Part shown: positions 57,003 to 64,000 of the stretch, in pieces
Layout of the letters: each line of letters starts with the position of its first letter
Numbering within the stretch: position 1 is the stretch's first letter
Source: Lonsdalea britannica
GTDB lineage: Bacteria > Pseudomonadota > Gammaproteobacteria > Enterobacterales > Enterobacteriaceae
Assembly: GCF_002111595.1 (NCBI RefSeq)
Contig: NZ_LUTN01000003.1
Coordinates: 186,001-250,000, forward strand
Direction: 5' to 3'
Length of the DNA stretch: 64,000 nucleotides
Notes under the pieces: generated by a model
What the model was told of the DNA's origin: nothing
Seen by the model: the letters and a program-made list of their open reading frames with translations, nothing else
The model's database searches: none
Position numbers and translations under genes: made by a program

Positions 57003-57782
57003 TCAGTTGAACAGCAATCCGCCGTCGATCAGCGGCGCTTGTCCGGTCATATAGTCGGAGTCAGGGCTGGCGAGGAAGGAGACAAATGCCGCCACATCTT
57101 CGGGCGTTTCCGCGCGACCCAGTGCAATGCCGTCGACATATTTCTTGTAGGTCGCGCCAATCGCCGCACCGGTTTCTTCGGCCATACGTTTGTCGATTTC
57201 GATCCACATGTCCGTGCCGACGACGCCGGGGCAATAGGCGTTGACGGTGATGCCGAAGCTGGCCAGCTCTTTAGCGGCGGCCTGTGTCAGCGCACGTACG
57301 CTGAATTTGGTCGCTGAATAGACGCCGAGCAGGGCAAACCCTTCATGACCGGCGATGGAGGAGGCGTTGATAATTTTCCCTTTTTGATTACGCGCCTTGA
57401 ATTTCGTCGCTGCCGCCTGAATGCCCCACAGCGTGCCTTGCACGTTAATCTGGAAAATCTTCTCGACATCATCCTTGGTGACGCTGAGCAAATTTTTGGT
57501 CTGGCTGATACCAGCATTGTTGACGATGATGTCGAAGCCGTTCAGCTCTTTCTCTGCAAAATCAACGGCGGCGAACACCTCTTCACGCACGCTGATATCG
57601 GCCTTGTAAATGACGGCTTTACGGCCCAATGCGCGGATCTCTTCCGCGACGGATTTGATTTTGTCGTCTTTGACATCGACCAGTGCGATATCCGCACCGT
57701 CTTTTGCTAAACGCAGCGCGATCCCTCGGCCAATACCTTGTCCGGCGCCGGTCACCAGCGCGACTTTACCTGATAAAGACAT
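57003..57782 (-). CDS. budC: Acetoin reductase / 2,3-butanediol dehydrogenase (short-chain dehydrogenase)
   Basis: A 259-residue SDR that matches BudC-type diacetyl/acetoin reductases. Cofactor motif TGAGQGIG at residues 10-17, NNAG near 86, the catalytic Ser in NASSIAG and YSATK near 152, and the C-terminal SPDSDYMTGQAPLIDGGLLFN. AAGGAG lies 6 nt before the ATG at 57782. In many relatives budC is in an operon with budA and budB; here it stands alone with its own promoter and terminator. SDR specificity is not certain from sequence. Confidence 0.88.
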   Translation of the reverse strand: MSLSGKVALVTGAGQGIGRGIALRLAKDGADIALVDVKDDKIKSVAEEIRALGRKAVIYKADISVREEVFAAVDFAEKELNGFDIIVNNAGISQTKNLLSVTKDDVEKIFQINVQGTLWGIQAAATKFKARNQKGKIINASSIAGHEGFALLGVYSATKFSVRALTQAAAKELASFGITVNAYCPGVVGTDMWIEIDKRMAEETGAAIGATYKKYVDGIALGRAETPEDVAAFVSFLASPDSDYMTGQAPLIDGGLLFN

Positions 57783-58335
57783 AATCAACTCCTTCGAATG
57801 AAATAGTTTTATTACGCTAAGTTTAGCTGCATATCTCCATGGCTTGATATTTTTATAACTAATTGTTATTTAACGATTTTATTTATATTTTATTTTTTGT
57901 TGAGATTTTGTGCTGGGATGCGGACATCCAGCGTAATAATGCGCTGGTATTATTTTATTTAAGGATGAAATTGAGGATATTTAGGGGCGTTTTTTGGGGT
58001 TGGAGAGGCAAGTGCCGAAGTGTGACTGGCTTCTCTGAATTTGTTTAATATATTGTTTTTAAATATAATCATTCGCCTTTTTCTTAGGGCGTGACTAACG
58101 GGCCTAACGTTTTATAAAACTAAGGATCTCACACCCGTCAGCGACGGGTGGTATCTTTTCCTGACCCGTAATGAGCGGATAGAATAACGGCGCATCGCGC
58201 GCGGTGACCGACATCTCCGCGAATGAAGGCATGCTTTCCGAAAAGCATCGGGCTCTGGAAGCAGAACCGCAGATGATGAAAGCGGGACGCTTGGCGTTTG
58301 CGCACCGCTTCTTCGTTTTTATCCGCGCAAGTGGC
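57783..58335. other. Intergenic region between budC and the pqi operon
   Basis: The left 300 bases are AT-rich and hold the budC promoter. The right part carries an 8-bp stem repeat (58132-58150) downstream of pqiC. A 104-codon minus-strand frame overlaps pqiC in another frame; without a ribosome site or recognised family I do not call it. Confidence 0.5.
58132..58150 (-). other. CACCCGTC/GACGGGTG hairpin downstream of pqiC
   Basis: A perfect 8-bp stem with an AGC loop, about 185 nt beyond the pqiC stop. No T tract on either strand. Function unknown. Confidence 0.4.
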
Positions 58336-58944
58336 TTATCCCGTGCAGGACGCGTTGGGATTGGCGTACCACTGCCGGGCGTGGGTTGAGATCTGCGTAG
58401 CCAGATGGGCGAACACACGTTGCTCCGCCGCTACCAGCTGCGGTATTCCGCCTGGCGCATTCTCGGTGAAACGACTGGCGCATACCAGACGGGCCGAACG
58501 TTCGGCGCCAGGCTGGCTGAGACTCCAGTCGGCTTCGAGTTGGACACGCTGGCCCGGCCAGGCGTCCAAGCGACGTATTTGCACCAGCACGCGTATGACG
58601 GGGTTATCCGCAGGACGCGGCAGCCCGGAGATATCCTGCGTGTTTAACTGGGCTACCAGTCCCGCAGCGAGCGCGGTGCGGACCTCATCGCTGAGCGCGC
58701 TGAGCCAGCGCTCATTGTCGAGGACGCCGACGCCGCCTTCACCCTGACGCACAACCAGCTGCGGCAGGTCGATTTGCGGCGGTACGCCAACCGGCAGTAC
58801 GGCGATCAAAAACGGCGCAGGGGGCGTGGCGTGCGTTGGCGCGGCGGCTGGCACCAGCGTGTGATAATTCATCTGCGGTGATGCGCAGGCGGCCAGCAGC
58901 AGGATGATGGCGGTAGCGAAGGAAAAACGGACGTGTGCGATCAT
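58336..58944 (-). CDS. pqiC: Membrane integrity lipoprotein PqiC
   Basis: A 202-residue lipoprotein of the PqiC/YmbA family with lipobox LAAC (Cys about 20) after a signal peptide. It has the family body PQIDLPQLVVRQGEGGVGVLDNERW. PqiC is an outer-membrane partner of PqiB in lipid transport across the periplasm. It overlaps pqiB as ATGA. Confidence 0.9.
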   Translation of the reverse strand: MIAHVRFSFATAIILLLAACASPQMNYHTLVPAAAPTHATPPAPFLIAVLPVGVPPQIDLPQLVVRQGEGGVGVLDNERWLSALSDEVRTALAAGLVAQLNTQDISGLPRPADNPVIRVLVQIRRLDAWPGQRVQLEADWSLSQPGAERSARLVCASRFTENAPGGIPQLVAAEQRVFAHLATQISTHARQWYANPNASCTG

Positions 58945-60595
58945 TTTGTCGCTCCTGAATGGGGTGAGGGGCTGACCTGAGTGAGTGGCGGATCGTGCGG
59001 TCTGCCCTGAAGCAGCGACTCGGGATGACGTTCTATCTGGTCGGCCAGCGTGCGCATTGAACGCAACGCGCGCAGCAGTTCCTGCAGGTTTTGCCCCAGC
59101 GTCATCATGATCGGTGAATCTTCCGCCATCAGGCCGTTAGCCGTTTCAGCCGTTTGTCGCATCTGCTTGAGCAACTGCGTGGTTTCCGGCAACGTCTGAC
59201 CGTTCACCTGACGTAACGTTTTATCCAGGCTTCCCAGCGTCGCGTTCAGGTTGTTGCTGATGGATTCGAGCGGCATCTTGTCGACTTTGCTGACGATACT
59301 GGCCAGCTGTTCCTGCAGGCGATCAAACCCTCCACTGGTGGTGGGAAGGCGCAGCGGGTGAGCGTTTAAATCGAACTTCACCTTGGGCGCCTGCGGAATG
59401 AAATCCAGAGAAATATAGAGCTGACCGGTCAGGAGATTGCTGGACGCCGCCTGAGCGCGCAGTCCCTGATCGACCAGGTCTCGCGTGAACCTGGCCGTTT
59501 CCTGCTCGATGTTGTCCGTGACTTTAGGCAGCTTGTTCAGCACATTGCCCATCCGGTTGGGATACACCTCGATGCCGACGACGGAGGGGAAGCGGTAGCC
59601 TGTATGGTTGTAGTCCAGCTCCACCGATACAACCTGACCGATTTTGATGCTGGAAAACTCGACGGGCGCGCCGACCGCGAGGCCGTGTAGCGAGCGTTCG
59701 AAACGTAGCTGGAAGAATATCGCTGGTCCGTCCGGCGGCGCCATTGCGCTGTCCTGATCTTTGGCGAGCCGATACGTGATGTCGCTTCCGGCAGCGGGTG
59801 AACCGCTATCGCTATCGGGAGTAGCGAAGGCGATACCGCCCGTCACGATGGACGCGATCGTTTGTGTTCTGAGGCGAAAACCGTTGGCGCCGACTGAGAC
59901 ATCCAGACCGCTGGCGTTCCAGAAACGGGTATTGGCGGTCACGAAGCGGTTATAAGGCGCGTCGACAAAGACCTGTAACGCGACGTTTTTGCCGTCCTCT
60001 TTTAACCGATAGGACGCAATACGGCCGACCTGGACCCGGCGGTAGTAAACCGGAGAGCCGATATCGAGCGATCCCAAATCGTCCGTCAACACTTCAAACT
60101 GACTGCCGGGCATTCCGTTGATGACGGCGGGCGGCGCTTCGAGTCCGGAGAAGGCGCGTTTTGATTCCTCGGACGCGCCTTTATCAACCCCGATATAGGC
60201 GCCGGACAACAAGGTATCAATCCCGGTGACGCCGCCCATGCCGACGCGAGGACGGACGACCCAGAAACGGGTATCGGCCCGCGCCAGGTTTTCCGCGCTC
60301 TTATCCAGTTGTACGGTGACCCGCACGCGGTCACCGCCGTCGTCGAGCGCAAGGGACGAGACGGTCCCGACCGTCACGTCCTTATACTTGACCGCTGTTT
60401 TACCGGCTTCCAGCCTGAGGCTGTCAGAAAGGTAATCGTGATCTCGGGACCCGCCGAGAACCACGTTTTCGCCAGCAAGGCCGCGCCGGTAAATAGCGCA
60501 ATCGCCGGAATAAGCCACACCAACGAAATGTGCCGGCGTTGGCGTGAGATGTCCGGATCGCCGGGTTCGTTGTGTGGGTCGTTCGTAGCATTCAT
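58941..60595 (-). pseudogene. pqiB: MCE-domain protein PqiB, one frameshift near the N-terminus
   Basis: With one base restored this is a 551-residue PqiB (E. coli 546), an inner-membrane-anchored protein whose three MCE domains form a periplasm-spanning lipid tunnel. The N-terminal frame (from 60595) has the membrane segment WLIPAIALFTGAALL and ends FLTASG; the second frame resumes LEAGKTAVKYKDVTVG. The lost base is near 60417-60420 (CAGGCTGG). MCE motifs (VKYKDVTVG, VYYRRVQVGRIASY, VEFSSIKIGQVVSV) and the coiled C-terminal region are intact. The gene overlaps pqiA2 by ATGA. Either a sequencing error or a genuine mutation. Confidence 0.88.
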
Positions 60596-61215
60596 TTATC
60601 ATCACCATCCCAAATGAGGCGTGGATCAAAGTTCATTGCGGAAAGCATGGTAAGTATCACCACCAAACCGAAATACAAGATGCCGCTGCGCGGCTCTACA
60701 TCGCTGAGCATTTGAAATTTGACGAGCGCGGAAACGGCCGCGACGACAAAGACATCAAGCATGGACCAGTAACCGATGAGCTCGGTTAACCGATACAGCT
60801 TTGCTCGTTCGAGACGGGCGCCGGCGCTCTGTTTCCGTGCGGAGATCAGCAGCACGCCGAGCGCCAGAAACTTGATGCACGGAATCACCACGCTGGCGGC
60901 AAAAATCAGCAGGGCGATACCGTATGAACCGGCGTTCCAGAAGTCGATCACCCCCGCCATGATGGTGCTCTCACTGCCGTTGCCAAACAGACTGGTGTAC
61001 ATCACCGGCAGAACGTTGGCCGGGATATAGAAAATTATCGCAGCCATCAGGAGCGCCCAGGAACGGCTGATGCTGGCGGGGTGTCTCGGGTGAAGGCGCG
61101 TATGGCAGCGCGGGCACCGCGCTGGTATAGGCGATGTGCGCTCTGGCTCGCAGACGAGGCGGCATAAAGGACAGCCAATGACGCCGAGCTGTACGGCGCG
61201 TATTGGACTACGCAT
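60592..61215 (-). CDS. pqiA: Paraquat-inducible protein A, second half-protein
   Basis: A 207-residue half of PqiA, with its own zinc ribbon (CPLCRLVC and CPRCHTRL) and four membrane segments. E. coli PqiA is one 417-residue chain with two such modules; here it is two genes, as in some other Proteobacteria. The start at 61215 overlaps the previous gene by 8 nt (ATGCGTAG), so coupled translation is likely. PqiA is an inner-membrane partner of PqiB. Confidence 0.85.
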   Translation of the reverse strand: MRSPIRAVQLGVIGCPLCRLVCEPERTSPIPARCPRCHTRLHPRHPASISRSWALLMAAIIFYIPANVLPVMYTSLFGNGSESTIMAGVIDFWNAGSYGIALLIFAASVVIPCIKFLALGVLLISARKQSAGARLERAKLYRLTELIGYWSMLDVFVVAAVSALVKFQMLSDVEPRSGILYFGLVVILTMLSAMNFDPRLIWDGDDK

Positions 61216-61837
61216 GAGCGGCCTCCCGAGGGGGCGGGGCATCGGTGTAGTCCCACAAGATGAGCACATTCCGATGACTGATCACCACAAGAAGCACCAT
61301 TAGCGTCGCCATTGCCCAGCAGCCGGGACCGGGAAGCACATCCAAAAATCCCGACAGTTTGATGCCTGCGACCATAAAGCCGAGCATGCCGACTTCAACC
61401 ATGCTCCACGGACGGATTCGATCCTGAATCTTCATACAGAGAATAAATCCCGGAGCGCGCCGCCGACGCCGGGCGGACAACAGTATCCAGCCAAACAGCA
61501 AAATTTGCAGCGCGGGGATGACGATGAGCAGCAGCGCGGTCAATAAAGCCAGCAGCAGCGTCGGCCCCTGAGCGAGCGCGACGGCGGTCTGCCAGAGCGT
61601 CGCTGAATTTTGCACGCCGTGGAAACTGACCCGGAGTACCGGAAAAATGTTAGCCAGCACCCAGACGATCGCGGCCGTCAGCGTGATCGCCAGCCACGCG
61701 TTAAGATCGATCGGTGCCGCGCGATACAGTACTGCCGAGCAGCGCGCGCAGCGAGCGGATTCGCCATTTTGCAGCAAAGGCTTCTGGTAAACGCTGTCGC
61801 ACTGCGCGCAGACGGTAAGATGACGGCATGTTTTCAT
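61208..61837 (-). CDS. pqiA: Paraquat-inducible protein A, first half-protein
   Basis: A 209-residue first half of PqiA. A zinc ribbon (CAQCDSVY, CARCSAVL) is followed by membrane segments and a cytoplasmic loop, with MKIQDRIRPWSMVEVGMLGFMVAGIKL near 135-161. Its stop TAG lies inside the overlapping start region of the second half. It is in a different frame from the second half, with a normal end (AAHA), so this looks like natural gene fission rather than a frameshift. It follows the small secreted gene on the same strand by 25 nt. Confidence 0.85.
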   Translation of the reverse strand: MKTCRHLTVCAQCDSVYQKPLLQNGESARCARCSAVLYRAAPIDLNAWLAITLTAAIVWVLANIFPVLRVSFHGVQNSATLWQTAVALAQGPTLLLALLTALLLIVIPALQILLFGWILLSARRRRRAPGFILCMKIQDRIRPWSMVEVGMLGFMVAGIKLSGFLDVLPGPGCWAMATLMVLLVVISHRNVLILWDYTDAPPPREAAHA

Positions 61838-61861
61838 GATAATTCGGGCGATGAACGCCCC

Positions 61862-62200
61862 TCAAAGGAAGCCGCGGGTGGACGAGGGCTGAGCTCCGCA
61901 AGGTAACCCATTGTATATTGACTCTTTAGATATCCGGATGGCGAGCGCCATAGATTCGGGTGGAAAGTGGACGTTGCGATAGAGTGCCACGGGTTTAATT
62001 TTTACGCTCATATATTTACGCCAGTCGATTGGGCGGGCGTCACGCGAGGCGAGAGAAACGGCCGACAACGTCACGGCGGGCGGCGGTTGTACGCCACGTT
62101 CGACGCTGAATAATGGCCGGTCTTGCGCAGGGGTATTCACGGCCACGCAGAACCCGACAAGCAGAATAACTGACCGCAACATCTTGAGCTGGTTATACAT
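61862..62200 (-). CDS. Small secreted hypothetical protein upstream of pqiA
   Basis: A 112-residue protein with an apparent signal peptide (MYNQLKMLRSVILLVGFCVAVNTPAQ) and no family I recognise. The mature part includes RDARPIDWRKYMSVKIKP and ISKESIYNGLPC. No strong ribosome site is visible. It precedes pqiA1 by 25 nt and may be the first gene of the operon. It could be a spurious frame; the hydrophobic leader argues for a real gene. Confidence 0.45.
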   Translation of the reverse strand: MYNQLKMLRSVILLVGFCVAVNTPAQDRPLFSVERGVQPPPAVTLSAVSLASRDARPIDWRKYMSVKIKPVALYRNVHFPPESMALAIRISKESIYNGLPCGAQPSSTRGFL

Positions 62201-62322
62201 GAGAGGGACTCTGTCAGATTCAAGTGATACCGAAAGCCGCCAAAACCGGCTTGCTGACTGAAGTCGGCCAGCCTTTACAAGGTCAGACCTCGGCGGTACA
62301 GTAATGACAATTAGCGAAAATA

Positions 62323-62334
62323 AACCGTACGGTT
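62323..62334 (+). promoter_or_regulatory. Candidate TetR operator (perfect 12-bp palindrome)
   Basis: AACCGTACGGTT is a perfect palindrome in the 206-bp gap between the divergent pqi-side gene and the TetR gene. Such positions usually bind the adjacent TetR repressor. Regulation of both units is inferred. Confidence 0.6.
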
Positions 62335-62406
62335 CAGTTTTGCACCGATTTTTTTTTGCTGTCAAGAAAATGGTGATATGCCAATCTCGTTATTGCAGGT
62401 GAGACA

Positions 62407-63024
62407 ATGAAAGTACGGACTCAGGCCCGTCGTGAATCTATCGTCAGCGCTGCGGCCCAACTCTTCCAGGAGATGGGGTACGAGCGCGCATCGATGAATG
62501 AACTGGCGAAGCGTCTCGGAGGCTCCAAAGCTACCCTCTATAGTTATTTCCCGTCCAAAGAAGCGTTGTTCGTCGCCGTGGTGCGAGCCCATGCGACGAT
62601 GCACTTGTCAGACGCTGTCGCTGAGCTGGCCGATCGCATCGAAACCGGCGTCTCCTTTAATCAAACGCTGATGCGTTTCGGCGAATGCATGTTGTCAGTG
62701 CTCACCAATGACAGTAGCGCACTGGCCGTCTATCGTATGGTGGTTGCGGAAGCCGGGCGGTCGAACATCGGTATGCTGTTTTACGAATCCGGTCCCAGCG
62801 AGTGCCTGGATGTGCTGTCCAATCTGATGACGACAGCGATGGAACAAGGCGATCTGCGACAGGACGACCCTCGCATTCGCGCGTTGCAATTTCTGGCGCT
62901 AGTTACGGCTGAAACAGAGATTCGCATCTTCCAGTGTGAGCCTGAACCGTTTAGCACCGATGAAATCCGTGAGCTGACCCGACGGGCGGTCGATATGTTT
63001 CTGGCGGGCGCCGGTCCACGCTAA
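62407..63024 (+). CDS. TetR/AcrR-family transcriptional regulator
   Basis: A 205-residue regulator with an N-terminal TetR helix-turn-helix (ESIVSAAAQLFQEMGYERASMNELAKRLGGSKATLYSYFPSKEALF) and a C-terminal domain of the AefR type (region MVVAEAGRSNIGMLFYESG). An AGGTGAG ribosome site precedes the ATG. Divergent from the pqi operon with a palindromic site between, so it probably represses that operon or itself. Confidence 0.9.
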   Translation: MKVRTQARRESIVSAAAQLFQEMGYERASMNELAKRLGGSKATLYSYFPSKEALFVAVVRAHATMHLSDAVAELADRIETGVSFNQTLMRFGECMLSVLTNDSSALAVYRMVVAEAGRSNIGMLFYESGPSECLDVLSNLMTTAMEQGDLRQDDPRIRALQFLALVTAETEIRIFQCEPEPFSTDEIRELTRRAVDMFLAGAGPR

Positions 63025-63426
63025 CGGCCTATTTTTCACGTTAATCTCCCTTCTGCCGGGATTCATGATCAGCCATGCTGAGTCCTGGCGCTTTTTATCG
63101 CCTCTCTCCCATCCATATTATTCACGAATAGGATATCTCGACGCGATGCGCCATCATTAATGCGCCTTCGCTATAAAGATATACGTAGTTACGCCGTTAT
63201 TATATTTCTTCGATCGGTATTGGTGTTAATGTTAATCAATATGCTTTAGCTAATTAAATCTCACTTTGTCGACAGTATATTATGAAATAGTATCAAGGCT
63301 ATGGTAATATCAGCTGCCTGATTACCGATATGGATATCATTGCGCTAACACAGGTCGACCCCAAGAACTTTAACGATCGTGTCATTGATGGCATTATTTT
63401 TGTTTATTTTTTTATCTCCTCTTAAC

Positions 63427-63585
63427 TTAATGCGGAGAGGGGGACGTGTACCTGCCGGTAATATTTTGGCCTGTCAAAGTTGCGCAGAACGATGAAACCA
63501 AAATAACTAACTGATTCAGGAAAGCCAACATGACATAAATTGAACCCCCCATAATAAATATCAACGTATAAAATATTTTTATCAA
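63427..63585 (-). CDS. Possible 52-residue membrane protein (TTG start)
   Basis: A minus-strand frame with one strong hydrophobic stretch (FYTLIFIMGGSIYVMLAFLNQLVILV) and a CAGGAG site 4-6 nt before a TTG. The frame extends upstream to 63651, but that part is basic and less likely. No family is recognised. It could be spurious in AT-rich DNA. Confidence 0.28.
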   Translation of the reverse strand: MIKIFYTLIFIMGGSIYVMLAFLNQLVILVSSFCATLTGQNITGRYTSPSPH

Positions 63586-63982
63586 TGTCTCCTGAGATAT
63601 AAAAAATAAAAATGCATTAATTCGGTCGGCGCGATACGGTTTTCTCACCACGAAAGGAAAAAAGAGGAAAATCTAATGATCTGAGGGGAATGATGGGTGT
63701 TGAGTCGTGCTGGATAAGAAAGCTATTGCCAGCCTGGTGAAAAATTAATAATCAGCGTAAAAATAGAGAGATAGTGTAAATGATTCATCCATCACCTCCC
63801 GTTTCTATCTATATTATCTTCACTGTGAAAAAGAGGATGCGTATCTGAAATGTCATAAATTAACTACCGTAATGTTATTATATTTAGATGTAATTCAAGA
63901 TGAAAGATAAGACATTCTAAATAAAAAACACATGCCTGATTTTAAATCCACGGGAATTAGGTGGTCGTTTACAAGTAATTAA

Positions 63983-64000
63983 CAGGAGTAGGAAAACGAT
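63983..64000 (+). promoter_or_regulatory. Ribosome-binding site of a gene starting at the window edge
   Basis: CAGGAGTAGGA is followed by AAACGAT at the last bases. If the next base is G, an ATG starts at 63999. The gene itself is outside the window. Confidence 0.45.

Larger units (their letters stand above)
63025..64000. other. AT-rich gene-poor region at the right edge
   Basis: About 970 bases with high AT content and no well-supported gene. Two short items are listed separately: a possible small membrane protein on the minus strand (63427-63585) and a ribosome site at the window edge. No tRNA, repeat or IS is seen. Confidence 0.5.

Noticed and set aside
58104-58418. 104-codon minus-strand frame downstream of and overlapping pqiC
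   Set aside because: It overlaps pqiC in another frame, has no ribosome site and no recognised family. pqiC is already complete.
61200-61220. A frameshift between the two PqiA halves
   Set aside because: Each half has a complete zinc ribbon and normal end, and the start/stop overlap is compact, so a natural two-gene arrangement is more likely.

Overview
The window is about 55% GC chromosomal DNA from a member of the Enterobacterales. The block metG < > mrp, udk-dcd-asmA, < yegH, wza-wzb-wzc has the gene order seen in E. coli around the colanic acid locus. Many proteins (Udk, Dcd, Gnd, Ugd, Amn, Mrp) look like close orthologues of the E. coli ones. An exopolysaccharide locus of the amylovoran/colanic type, a hmu haem operon, orphan budC and yjbEFGH right after gnd suggest a plant-associated Pectobacteriaceae-like genome (Dickeya, Brenneria, Lonsdalea area). 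The taxon is inferred from gene content, not proven. I see no tRNA, rRNA, CRISPR array, phage or insertion sequence.

Layout. 1-5.9 kb: the 3' end of pgl; a two-gene leftward unit of a periplasmic sugar-binding protein and an LVIVD-repeat protein; a frameshifted VirK-family gene; metG. 6.1-12.8 kb: mrp, udk, dcd, asmA, a GFA-family protein and yegH. 12.8-37 kb: a large polysaccharide locus with an RcsAB-like box and a JUMPstart/ops element in an 860-bp leader, then wza-wzb-wzc, a Wzy-like polymerase, two GT4 enzymes, wcaJ, a Wzx flippase, GT2, GT4, GT2, manC-manB, a secreted clan GH-A (PslG-like) hydrolase, a UDP-sugar 4-epimerase, ugd, galF and gnd. 37.3-41.3 kb: yjbEFGH, a second polysaccharide-related operon. 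41.5-42.7 kb: a tiny Gly/His-rich lipoprotein and a DUF535 (VirK/YbjX) gene. 43.3-49.6 kb: hmuSTUV behind a Fur box, plus a TonB-dependent haem receptor. 49.9-57.8 kb: amn, a Cache-GGDEF diguanylate cyclase, a chemoreceptor with a sigma-28 promoter, an EamA exporter, an Lrp-type regulator and budC. 58.3-63 kb: a pqi operon with PqiA encoded as two half-proteins, a small secreted protein and a divergent TetR regulator with a palindromic operator candidate. The last 1 kb is AT-rich and nearly empty.

How the genes fit together. The polysaccharide locus can make UDP-GlcA (Ugd), UDP-GalA (epimerase) and GDP-mannose (ManC, ManB). It has no visible gmd/fcl, so fucose is not expected unless encoded elsewhere. 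WcaJ would load a hexose-1-phosphate on undecaprenol phosphate, four glycosyltransferases could extend it (about a pentasaccharide repeat), Wzx flips it, Wzy polymerises it and Wza/Wzc/Wzb export it.

Main caution. Five genes (virK, wzc, manC, galF, pqiB) are each broken by what looks like one missing base, and yjbE may be a sixth. All are in the same direction (-1). Uncorrected single-base deletion errors in the assembly explain this more simply than independent gene decay. If the lesions are real, the strain would be impaired in exopolysaccharide synthesis.
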